This document shows positions 1-8,981 of a DNA stretch of 64,000 nucleotides, in pieces; position 1 is the stretch's first letter; every line of letters begins with the position of its first letter. The stretch spans positions 2,542,001 to 2,606,000 of the forward strand of contig NZ_CP134499.1 of NCBI RefSeq assembly GCF_031764535.1, given 5' to 3'. The position numbers and the translations under genes are program-made. The DNA comes from Pseudomonas sp. SG20056 (GTDB lineage Bacteria > Pseudomonadota > Gammaproteobacteria > Pseudomonadales > Pseudomonadaceae). Under the pieces are notes generated by a model, which was given only the letters and a program-made list of their open reading frames with translations, had not been told where the DNA came from and did no database searches.

Positions 1-1244
1 AGCAGCAGGCTTTTGCCTGGATGCGCCTGTTCACGGCGTTGCCACCACTCCTGCATCTCACGCCAGATTGGCAGGCCGATAAACCAGGCCAGTTCTACCA
101 GCATCAGGAAGATGCCCAGTAGTTTGAAAAACATGTGGTACACCGCCACGGCGATGCCGATAAACAGCGCGGCGCGCCATAACCAGGAGCCATAGCCCCA
201 GATCAGCAGTTTGCGCTGCATGGCCGGCGACCAGGGTTCTGGCGCGGGTTCGCCGTAGCCGAACAAAGTCTCGCGCAGGTGCCAGCGGCACAAGGCAAAG
301 CCGCGACCTTGCAAGTTGTCTACGTCCCACAGGTCACTGAGCAGGAAATAGCCGTCGAAGCGCATAAAGGGGTTGAGGTTGATCACCAAGGTGGTAATCC
401 AGGTGGCGCTGGCCAGCATAAAGGCCGCTGTACGTGCTGGGCCATCTGGCAGCAGCGACCAGGCAAGCAGGGCGATGCAGGCCAGCAACAGTTCGGCAAG
501 TACGCCACCAGCGCCGATCAGCAGGCGCGAACGACGGTCGTTGACGCGCCATGCGTCGCTGACGTCGGTGTAGAACATCGGCAGCATGACCATAAAGGCC
601 AGCCCCATGCTCTGTACCCGGCAACCGGCGCGCTTGGCCATATAGGCGTGGCCAAACTCGTGGCAGAGCTTGGCAAAGGTCAGGGCGATGGCAAAGGAAA
701 CCGCTCCGCCGAGGCTGAACAGGTGCGGGAAGGTGGCGATAAAGCGTTCCCAGTCGCGTGCTGCAAGAAATACCCCCAGGCACAGCAGCACGGGCAACCC
801 ATAGCGCAGCAGGCCTGGGCCGTGACGATTGAGCCAGGGCCATGTGCGGTCGAGAAAGGTATCTGGCCGCCACAGCGGAATACGGAAGAACAGATATTGA
901 TGCAGCAGCTTCTGCCACAGCCCTTGGTGCTGTTGGGCAGCCTTGCCGGCATAACTCTCCCGTTGTTCGCTGTCGAGGGCGGCAATCAGGTCGTGGCCAC
1001 GGAGAAACCGCAGCAGCTCCTCCAGTTCGCTGTTTCCCAGCGGCAGGCCGGGCTCGCGATTTGCGGCGTGCAGCACGCGCTCGGTATCGCCCAGTTGCCA
1101 GTGCCGCAGCAAGCGCATAGCGACAGCGCCGAGTTTGAAATAACGACCACGCAAGGGGTCGGCGAGGGTCCATTGCGGTGCGCCGTCCAGCGTCGGGCTG
1201 GCGGGAGACAATTGCAGATCAGCACGCAGGGCGGGCAGTTGCAT
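1..1244 (-). CDS. M50 family (site-2-protease-like) metallopeptidase, partial
   Basis: The reading frame is open from the ATG at 1244 to the left window edge, so the C-terminus is missing (at least 414 residues are present). Residues 195-199 read HEFGH, the zinc-binding HExxH of M50 proteases, inside a hydrophobic helix. About 95 residues later comes an NPFMRFDGYF stretch, matching the NPxxxxDG motif with the third metal ligand. Several other hydrophobic segments indicate a polytopic inner-membrane protein. The start abuts the TAA of the upstream HlyD/GAF gene, so the three genes at 1-3328 form one operon. Related M50 proteins with HlyD adaptors occur in export or peptide-processing loci; the substrate here is not visible. 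Confidence 0.85.
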   Translation of the reverse strand, partial: MQLPALRADLQLSPASPTLDGAPQWTLADPLRGRYFKLGAVAMRLLRHWQLGDTERVLHAANREPGLPLGNSELEELLRFLRGHDLIAALDSEQRESYAGKAAQQHQGLWQKLLHQYLFFRIPLWRPDTFLDRTWPWLNRHGPGLLRYGLPVLLCLGVFLAARDWERFIATFPHLFSLGGAVSFAIALTFAKLCHEFGHAYMAKRAGCRVQSMGLAFMVMLPMFYTDVSDAWRVNDRRSRLLIGAGGVLAELLLACIALLAWSLLPDGPARTAAFMLASATWITTLVINLNPFMRFDGYFLLSDLWDVDNLQGRGFALCRWHLRETLFGYGEPAPEPWSPAMQRKLLIWGYGSWLWRAALFIGIAVAVYHMFFKLLGIFLMLVELAWFIGLPIWREMQEWWQRREQAHPGKSLL

Positions 1245-2564
1245 TTACAGACCTACCGTCTGGCGCAGCGCGGCAAGCGGACGACGCAATAAATAGAACG
1301 CCAGTGGGCCGCGTTCGCCATAGATTTTTGCCGTGCCGCGCAGACCGATCCGCGGTGGAGACTGATCAAACGTGGCATCCAGACGATAGGCAAGCTGGCC
1401 GCTGGTTGTCTGCTGCGCTTCGTAAGCACTGCGTTGCAGGCGCGCGGAGTGGCTATGCAGGGGGGCGCTGTCGAGGAATAGATCGATTTCGGTGCCCTGT
1501 TGGAAGTCCAGGGCATCGGCCACGGCCAGCTCGATGCGCAGTTCGGCCTGATCAGGAGCGGCGATCTCCATCAGTCGCTCGCCGGTTTGTACCGGCTTGC
1601 CGGTCCAGCGCTGGGCATCGGCGAATACTGCAATACCATCGCGTTCGGCGCGTACATCACTGCGTGCCAGCAACTCACGGGCATAGTCGCGCTCGGCACG
1701 TTTCTGTTCCACACGGGCGGCGTACAGGTCAATCCGTGCGCTCGAGTCGGCGTCGGTAAAAGCCCGCTGGCTATTGGCTTTTAGCTCCGCCTCGGCAACA
1801 TTCAGGCTGCGTTCGGCTACATCAGCCTGGGCCTTGATGCTGGTGGCATCGAAGCGCAACAGGATGTCGCCTTTACTCACCGCCTGGTTGGGCTTGACCA
1901 GGAACTCGGTAATCACCCCGTCCAGCGGCGCGGCTACCACCTGGCCGCCCAAGGGAACCACTTGCGCCGGGGCCAGGACTGATTGGCGCACCGGTAGTAA
2001 TAACAGCAGCAAGGTAGCGAGCGTGGCACCTATGACCTTCTTGCGCGGCCAGCGCAAACGCCAGGGTTTACTAGATTGCAATGCCAGCCAGGCATGGCTG
2101 TAGGCATCGCCCAATTGCATCAGCAGCGCCTGTTCGGCGTCAGTCCAGGGGGGGTCGCGGGCAATCCACAGCCCGCCATATGGTTGTTGCTGTTTATCCA
2201 CTAACGGCAACCAGAACACGGCTGCCGCCGACAGGCTCTGCCAGTCAGCCTGGGATTGCGCATCCAATGACTGCGCAGGAATGACCTGCGCCTGTGTCGA
2301 GCGCTCCTGTGCAAGAAGCTGACTGGCAGCGTGTTCGACAAAGGCAACAAACGGAGCGTTAGGCTCAACCACGCTGACGCCGGTCAGGGCACGCACCTTG
2401 CCGGCAATCAGCAGGGCTGCATGGCGATAGCCGAATAGGCCTTGGGCGTCATTGGCCAGAACATAGGCCAGGCTATCGATGTTCTTTGCCGCGCGGGCCT
2501 GGCGTTCGAGTTGCAGGAACTGCGCGAAGACCCGTTCAGCCAGACCTGGTAATGCCGCGCTCAT
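1245..2564 (-). CDS. GAF-like domain plus HlyD-type membrane-fusion adaptor
   Basis: 439 residues. Residues 1-165 look like a cytoplasmic GAF-type sensor domain (alpha/beta, WLPL and GGLW strands). A single membrane segment follows (about 175-195), and then an HlyD/biotinyl-lipoyl adaptor part with the paired lipoyl half-motifs (GVITEFLVKPNQAVSKGDILLRFD around 215-240), a short coiled coil and beta-barrel domains. The topology would put the sensor inside and the adaptor in the periplasm. It overlaps the preceding adaptor gene by 4 bases (ATGA) and touches the M50 gene, so translation is coupled. The GAF-HlyD fusion is unusual and suggests that export or processing is tuned by a cytoplasmic signal; this is inference. 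Confidence 0.8.
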   Translation of the reverse strand: MSAALPGLAERVFAQFLQLERQARAAKNIDSLAYVLANDAQGLFGYRHAALLIAGKVRALTGVSVVEPNAPFVAFVEHAASQLLAQERSTQAQVIPAQSLDAQSQADWQSLSAAAVFWLPLVDKQQQPYGGLWIARDPPWTDAEQALLMQLGDAYSHAWLALQSSKPWRLRWPRKKVIGATLATLLLLLLPVRQSVLAPAQVVPLGGQVVAAPLDGVITEFLVKPNQAVSKGDILLRFDATSIKAQADVAERSLNVAEAELKANSQRAFTDADSSARIDLYAARVEQKRAERDYARELLARSDVRAERDGIAVFADAQRWTGKPVQTGERLMEIAAPDQAELRIELAVADALDFQQGTEIDLFLDSAPLHSHSARLQRSAYEAQQTTSGQLAYRLDATFDQSPPRIGLRGTAKIYGERGPLAFYLLRRPLAALRQTVGL

Positions 2565-3328
2565 TGAGCCTCCGCAAACTGTGCGCTGCCACTCATGCCG
2601 GCGAGCAGACCCTGAGTCTCCGGCGGCAGGCTGCCGATCAGCTGCAGGGTCTGGCTGCCTTCGTCGATGCGTGCTCCCAGACGTTTGATTTCGACCTGTA
2701 AGGGCTGACCGGTTTCATCCGGAGTGAACTGAAATGTCGCACCGGGTTTCAGACGGCCGAGCCAACTCGACGGCACCAGCAGATGGACTTCCAGCGTGCG
2801 GTTGTCGACGATCTCCAGCAGGGCCGTGCCGCCTGCGACACTTTCGTGGGGTTGCACTCGTCGCTGCACCACGCTGCCATTGAAAGGGGCGGTGACGCTG
2901 CAACGTTTGACCTGCACCTGATAAACCTGTGTTTCCGCGAGTGCCTGGGCCTGCTTTGCTTCGGCAAGCGCCACTTCAAAACGGCCAACCGAGTTCAGGG
3001 CTGCCAATTGCTTTTTGTGAGCGAGCTCTTCACGCGCGGCCCGGCCCGCCGCTTGGGCAGCATTGAGCTGGGCCTGATAGGCACTGCAGTCAAAGCGCAC
3101 CAGAACATCACCCTTCTTGAAGTCCTGACCATCGGTGTAGGGCATTTCGATGATGCGTCCGGCCAGCTCGCTGGAGAGCACTGCCTGATCGCGGGCACGT
3201 AATACGCCGCGAGCGGCACGCTCTGTACCTACTGAAGTTGAAATGTCGAGCAGAGGGTCATCCAGTGGCTCCTCCGCCCACGCTGAAGTGGCCATTAGGC
3301 TTAGCAGTGCCCAAAGCATAATTTTCAT
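2561..3328 (-). CDS. periplasmic adaptor subunit (HlyD/RND MFP type)
   Basis: 255 residues with a clear Sec signal peptide (hydrophobic MLWALLSLMATSAWA, cleavage near residue 18). A lipoyl half-motif (GRIIEMPYTDGQDFKKGDVLVRFD) comes next, followed by an alanine-rich coiled coil (about 80-140), a second lipoyl half (FNGSVVQRRVQPHESV) and a beta-barrel. It is shorter than typical RND adaptors (about 370) and lacks a membrane anchor. It is the first gene of the minus-strand operon with the GAF-HlyD and M50 proteins. The start has GGGAAG upstream. Two adaptors plus a membrane protease and no visible ABC or RND pump: the partner would lie beyond the window edge or elsewhere. Confidence 0.8.
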   Translation of the reverse strand: MKIMLWALLSLMATSAWAEEPLDDPLLDISTSVGTERAARGVLRARDQAVLSSELAGRIIEMPYTDGQDFKKGDVLVRFDCSAYQAQLNAAQAAGRAAREELAHKKQLAALNSVGRFEVALAEAKQAQALAETQVYQVQVKRCSVTAPFNGSVVQRRVQPHESVAGGTALLEIVDNRTLEVHLLVPSSWLGRLKPGATFQFTPDETGQPLQVEIKRLGARIDEGSQTLQLIGSLPPETQGLLAGMSGSAQFAEAQ

Positions 3329-3437
3329 ACAGACTTCCCTAAAGTCGACGCCTCACGGGAGTTTACTAGAGAACAGCTGAGCAATAGGGACGTAGTTGAG
3401 AAGTGAGTCGCCCCTCGCTTTGTAGGTGCATCCGAGT

Positions 3438-3643
3438 GGCTGCTTTTGGCCGATTCTGTTGAAAAAGTCCCGTCGCGATTTTTGCTCATGAAAGAGCGTT
3501 AGAGACGTTGAAATCTGGTTCACTCAGAAGCCGAAGCTGTCTTGGTTTTCACGTAGCAACGTCGAAATCGAGCGATTTTTGAGCTGCCGAAAAGCAGCGC
3601 TCTCAAAACCCGACTTTTTCAACAGAATCGGCCGGAAGCAGCC
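3438..3643. repeat. MITE-like element with long terminal inverted repeats
   Basis: The 22 bases at 3448-3469 are the exact reverse complement of 3612-3633. The match extends outward to 32 bases on each side (3438-3469 and 3612-3643) with two mismatches. The roughly 140 bases between them have no coding potential. The structure fits a non-autonomous miniature inverted-repeat element or the remnant ends of an insertion sequence. It sits in the 544-base gap between the adaptor operon and the 432-residue protein gene. Confidence 0.6.
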
Positions 3644-3673
3644 GGTTGCCCGCATCCCCTACTGGCCAGCAGA

Positions 3674-3701
3674 CCGTCCACTGTCCCTGGACAGTGGACG
3701 G
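3674..3701. repeat. 28-bp near-perfect palindrome
   Basis: Thirteen-base arms, CCGTCCACTGTCC and its exact reverse complement, surround a 2-base centre. There is no T-tract on either side, so it is not an obvious terminator. It may be a dimeric regulator operator or a transcript hairpin downstream of the gene ending at 3873. The rest of 3329-3872 holds the MITE-like element and nothing else I can identify. Confidence 0.5.
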
Positions 3702-3872
3702 CGAGCATCGATAATCATCTCCGCGATGAAGTGGCTCACTTCAATCGGCAAACCTAAAACCAGCCAGTTTTAGTCGCGTTGGGAGACTCTCCAAGGCTCG
3801 CAGCAACCTCTGCTCAAGAACGGTCATCTCTGACTATGTGGCAGCAACTCAGTCGAATGACTAGCCCCCCGC

Positions 3873-5171
3873 TCAACGCTCAGTTGGCCCTTTCCAATCC
3901 CTCAGCACCCTGACTGCATCCATCTCCCCAATAAGCTCCCGTGCCTGCGCGAGCTTATCCATTGCCAGGCCTCGATCCTCACCTGATAGCCCCGAAACTG
4001 ATGCCTCCGCATCGCGGAAGAAAGTCTGAATCCGCCTGATTTCATCCCACTGATGAATCACGCTCAACAGATCCGCACGAGCCTGCTTCCTGGCCTCAGT
4101 CTGCCGCCTGAGCCTGTCCCTCTCCTCAAGGCGGACCATCTGCTCTTGCCATTCCTGGCGACGGATTCGTGCGAGCTCTTCACCTTCCGCCACCAGGCCA
4201 GCAACTACAGGAGCAGCATCTGTGATTTGCTGAACGATATCGTCCAACTGAGTCTGCAGCCGGATCTCTTTGGTTTCCTTCCAACTGCTCGTCCAATCTA
4301 CATTCGGATAAGGGCAAAAAGCCCTTAAGCACAGGCGTCCCGTGGCGAAATCCATGTGAGTAGTCCAGTTGAGCGTCGGATAGAGTCGACGCAACTGCTT
4401 CGCTGGAATCTTGGAAACAGGAATGTAGTCGCCATCGATGTAGCGAGCTTCAAGCTCCTCAGTCATCTCGTACAGGGTCAACCCAATGGCTACCGTACCG
4501 ACGAACACAACTGTCGGCTTGGAAGGTGACCACAACGCTGGATAACGATGTCGCTGTTTCTTGGGTGGCTGCTCATGCTCATCAAATGGAGCGCGCGAAT
4601 AAATGCGATCGCTGGGCGCAAACATAACGCGATGACCTGCGGCCTCAAGCTTCTGGAACAGTTTACTCATCAGTTTCAGGGCTGACCTGAGTTGCTGCTT
4701 GGTTACCACGACATCAACAAGGCGCTGCTTCCCTGGCTTGAGAAAGCCCTGATCAATCACCCGTCCCTGCTCAAAAACTTCATAAGCGCCCGCAACAACA
4801 GGATGGATACCAGAGCGTGACACAGACCGTTTCTGTGGACGCGTCGCACGAAGACTCGGTGCCTTCGGAAGTGGTTGAGAGATAGCTCCCAAGACCACAC
4901 CACGATGCCAAACCTGCAGATCACCGGGGCCGGCCTCAGGTAATGGCGGCTGGGGACTGTGCTTACCACTCTCCCGCTTCACCCAGTGTCCCCGCGGTGG
5001 ACGTGGAACATTCATTCGCGTGCAAACACGTGCCATAAAACTTGAGGAGACGCCCAAACGCTCAGCGACTTTGGTCATCGGCCACTGCCAGACCTCTGCA
5101 TACAACTCTTCACGGGTCACAGGCACGTTTTGCTTTGAATCAGATTGCTTGAACACCTCAACAGACGACAT
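3873..5171 (-). CDS. uncharacterised HTH-containing protein of mobile elements
   Basis: 432 residues. The N-terminus (about 16-65: VTREELYAEVWQWPMTKVAE, then LGVSSSFMARVCTRMNVPRPPRGHW) resembles a conserved N-terminal helix-turn-helix module seen in hypothetical proteins of genomic islands. The middle (180-330) has no family I recognise. Residues about 345-400 form a charged, probably coiled-coil region rich in Arg and Glu. A GGGATC sequence precedes the ATG. The gene lies between the adaptor operon and the integrase beside tRNA-Pro, so it probably belongs to the inserted element. Its function is unknown; DNA binding is inferred only from the N-terminal motif. Confidence 0.65.
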   Translation of the reverse strand: MSSVEVFKQSDSKQNVPVTREELYAEVWQWPMTKVAERLGVSSSFMARVCTRMNVPRPPRGHWVKRESGKHSPQPPLPEAGPGDLQVWHRGVVLGAISQPLPKAPSLRATRPQKRSVSRSGIHPVVAGAYEVFEQGRVIDQGFLKPGKQRLVDVVVTKQQLRSALKLMSKLFQKLEAAGHRVMFAPSDRIYSRAPFDEHEQPPKKQRHRYPALWSPSKPTVVFVGTVAIGLTLYEMTEELEARYIDGDYIPVSKIPAKQLRRLYPTLNWTTHMDFATGRLCLRAFCPYPNVDWTSSWKETKEIRLQTQLDDIVQQITDAAPVVAGLVAEGEELARIRRQEWQEQMVRLEERDRLRRQTEARKQARADLLSVIHQWDEIRRIQTFFRDAEASVSGLSGEDRGLAMDKLAQARELIGEMDAVRVLRDWKGPTER

Positions 5172-5369
5172 ACATCGATCCCTATGTCCTGCATAGCCAA
5201 CTCCACAACGCCTGCGGTTAGCAAAACAGGCCTGTGCGAGTGGCTACCCAATACAAAAATGGCCATTGTTGTACCAAAACCTCCCCGGCCCTCTCCACTG
5301 CGTTGTTTGCCCAGTAGGTAAAAGCCAGCATCTGCAGCATGGACCTGAGCCACAAGTAGGAAGCCCGCC

Positions 5370-5780
5370 ATGCCAGCAACAGCCGAGCAACGCCCTGCCC
5401 GTTCGAGTCCTTGTGCGCCACGAATCCTTAGAGCGAATGCGGCCCCCGCCTACCTCGGCATGTGCCGCACCGAGTTCAACAAAACCGTTCGCCCCTACGT
5501 GCGGGAATTCCAAATTGGGATACAGGGGGTCGGCTTTGATCGAGAGGAACTGGACGCCTGGGTCGACGCTTACATCGATCGGGCCATCATTGAAAAGGAA
5601 GGTGCCAAGGGCGATGATCACTCCCGCAGCGAGCGCCAAGGAGAAAAACCATGGCGCGAAAAACCATTAGCGGCCTCTACCAAAGGAACGGGATCTGGCA
5701 CATCGACAAGATCTTCAGAGGTCAGCGAATTCAGGAAAGCACTGGATCAAGCGACAGGAAGGAGGCGGAGCAGTACCTGA
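5370..5780 (+). CDS. small AlpA/excisionase-like DNA-binding protein
   Basis: 136 residues preceded by AGGAAG six bases before the ATG. Residues about 20-70 (NAAPAYLGMCRTEFNKTVRPYV, then IGIQGVGFDREELDAWVDAYI) match the winged-helix MerR/AlpA-type fold that guides excisionases. Residues after about 95 overlap the start of the integrase in another frame and have biased composition, so the true C-terminus may be non-functional tail. It lies directly upstream of the integrase, the usual place for a recombination directionality factor. Confidence 0.6.
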   Translation: MPATAEQRPARSSPCAPRILRANAAPAYLGMCRTEFNKTVRPYVREFQIGIQGVGFDREELDAWVDAYIDRAIIEKEGAKGDDHSRSERQGEKPWREKPLAASTKGTGSGTSTRSSEVSEFRKALDQATGRRRSST

Positions 5781-6185
5781 TACACAAGCTGGAAAAACTG
5801 CGTGAGCAGCGGATTTATGGCGTACGCAGGATCCGGACCTGGCGGGAAGCGGCAACTCGTTACCTGGTGGAGTACAAGGATCAGCCCTCTATTAGCCTGA
5901 CTGCCATCCATTTGAAGCAGCTGGACTCATACATTGGGGATATCCCGCTGACTCATATCGATGATGAGACGCTAACTCCGTTCATCAAAGATCGCCTGAA
6001 AGCCAGCAGGACGCTATGTGGCAAGGTAAAGCCTGGGGTTTCCTTCAGGACGGTGAACATCGCCCTAGAGCGGGTTATACGTATTCTCAATCTTTGCGCC
6101 AGGAAATGGCGTGATGAGCAGAAACGTCCTTGGCTCGACGTAGTACCGATGTTGTGGTCAACGAATTCTGGACAGGGGTTTAGGT

Positions 6186-7327
<1,142 letters not shown>

Positions 7328-8126
7328 GTAAACACCTCATTGCTGGGCGAAGCTTAACGCCCTATCGGGGTGTCCAGAATCATTGAGCCACAACACGATG
7401 ATCACCAAGCTTGAAGAGAAGAAAACGAGTCGATCCCCCTACCCGATGTCTTGGGAGGAACAATCGATTCTTTTCGCCGAGCTACCCGATCATTTGCGTC
7501 GCATGGCCCTGTACAAGGTCAACAGCGGCTCTCGCGAGCAGGAAGTCGTAAAACTTCGTTGGGACTGGGAAATACCGGTGCTAGAGCTCAAGACCAGCGT
7601 GTTTCTCATACCTGCTGACTTTGGTGGAAGACATGAGAACTCTGGGGTCAAAAATGGCGACGAACGATTGGTGGTGCTCAACAACGTGGCGAGATCTGTC
7701 ATCGAAGGGCAACGAGGGCTGGACCCCGTCTGGGTATTCCCTTACGGAAAACCCGACGAAGATGGCACAGCGAACCCAGTTCATCGGATGAACGACTCGG
7801 CATGGAAGAAAGCCAGGGTTCGAGCGGCTAAGCGGTTTCAGGAGCAGTTCCTGCGCCCCGCTCCCGCTGGCTTCGCCTCGATACGCGTCCACGACCTGAA
7901 GCACACCTTCGGGCGCAGGTTAAGGGCTGCTGGGGTCACTGAGGAAGACAGGAAGGCCCTTTTAGGCCACAAAAACGGCAGCATCACCAGCCACTACTCG
8001 GGCGCAGAACTGGGCAAGTTGATTGATGAAGCCAACAAGATTTCGGCTACTGACTCACGCGGGCCGGCGCTGACAATACTGAGGAGGAAGGCAGGATGAA
8101 AAAAGTCCCGCAAAAGTCCCTGACAC

Positions 8127-8156
8127 AAAAAAGCCTGGTCATCACTGACCAGGCTC
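8127..8156 (-). terminator. terminator after tRNA-Pro
   Basis: Ten-base stem AGCCTGGTCA/TGACCAGGCT with a 4-base loop, followed on the minus strand by a run of six T. It ends the tRNA-Pro transcript and separates it from the convergent integrase. Confidence 0.8.
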
Positions 8157-8172
8157 TAATGCTTGAATTATA

Positions 8173-8249
8173 TGGTCGGGACGGAGTGATTCGAACACTC
8201 GACCCCTAGCACCCCATGCTAGTGCGCTACCGGACTGCGCTACGCCCCG
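8173..8249 (-). tRNA. tRNA-Pro (anticodon GGG)
   Basis: 77 nucleotides including an encoded CCA. The acceptor stem CGGGGCG pairs with CGTCCCG, with discriminator A. The anticodon arm CTAGC-ATGGGGT-GCTAG gives GGG. The T-loop TTCGAAT is present. It is the probable attachment site of the integrase-bearing element at lower coordinates, whose far end is not found in this window. Confidence 0.95.
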
Positions 8250-8338
8250 ACTAGGCGTGAATCCATTTTCAGAGATCTGAAAACGTCGCGAACTATACAT
8301 TAAGCTTCTGAAATGTGGAAACTTTTTCAGTAACGAGA

Positions 8339-8695
8339 CTATTTTCTAAGTACTAACAAGACATCTTCAAGCTCAGTAATCATTTGCTTGATCAGCTGTT
8401 TGTACTGGGTGCTGTCATCTTTCGCTTCATCACCAGAAAGGCGCTGGCGCGCCCCTCCAATGGTAAAACCCTGATCGTACAAGAGTGCCCGGATCTGCCG
8501 AATCATCAGTACATCCTGGCGCTGATAATAGCGGCGGTTACCACGCCGTTTAACCGGGTTGAGTTGTGGAAACTCCTGCTCCCAGTAACGCAACACGTGC
8601 GGTTTTACAGCACAGAGTTCACTAACTTCACCAATGGTGAAGTAGCGCTTGCCGGGTATGACGGGCAGTTCGTCGTTATGACTTGGTTCCAGCAT
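8339..8695 (-). CDS. MerR-family regulator next to ihfA
   Basis: 118 residues. The N-terminal winged helix ([25 protein letters not shown], then [26 protein letters not shown]) is canonical MerR. A short dimerisation helix follows (about 85-118) and there is no metal- or drug-binding C-terminal domain. The gene overlaps ihfA by 20 bases and is the last gene of the thrS-ihfA operon, the conserved gamma-proteobacterial arrangement. Target genes are not known from sequence. Confidence 0.9.
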   Translation of the reverse strand: MLEPSHNDELPVIPGKRYFTIGEVSELCAVKPHVLRYWEQEFPQLNPVKRRGNRRYYQRQDVLMIRQIRALLYDQGFTIGGARQRLSGDEAKDDSTQYKQLIKQMITELEDVLLVLRK

Positions 8696-8978
8696 ACGCC
8701 TCGACCCTGGCTTTAAGTTTCTGGCCTGGACGGAAAGTTACGACACGGCGAGCCGTGATCGGAATTTCCTCTCCTGTTTTTGGATTGCGACCGGGGCGCT
8801 GACGCTTATCGCGCAGATCAAAGTTACCGAACCCCGAGAGCTTGACCTGTTCGTTGAGCTCCAGCGCTTGGCGGATCTCCTCAAAGAACAGCTCCACCAA
8901 CTCCTTGGCTTCCCGTTTATTCAGGCCCAGCTCTTCATACAGACGTTCCGCCATCTCAGCTTTCGTCAGAGCCCCCAT
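8676..8978 (-). CDS. ihfA: integration host factor alpha subunit
   Basis: 100 residues, the full family length. HU/IHF fold with the beta-arm signature ([41 protein letters not shown]) containing the intercalating proline in the [10 protein letters not shown] tip. It forms the IHF heterodimer with IhfB, which bends DNA at specific sites in replication, recombination and transcription. It starts 3 bases after the pheT stop and overlaps the MerR gene, so it is co-translated with its neighbours. Confidence 0.97.
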   Translation of the reverse strand: MGALTKAEMAERLYEELGLNKREAKELVELFFEEIRQALELNEQVKLSGFGNFDLRDKRQRPGRNPKTGEEIPITARRVVTFRPGQKLKARVEAYAGTKS

Positions 8979-8981
8979 ACG

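Noticed and set aside
279..1292. 337-codon plus-strand ORF
   Set aside because: Opposite strand of the M50 protease, which shows HEFGH and coherent membrane helices.
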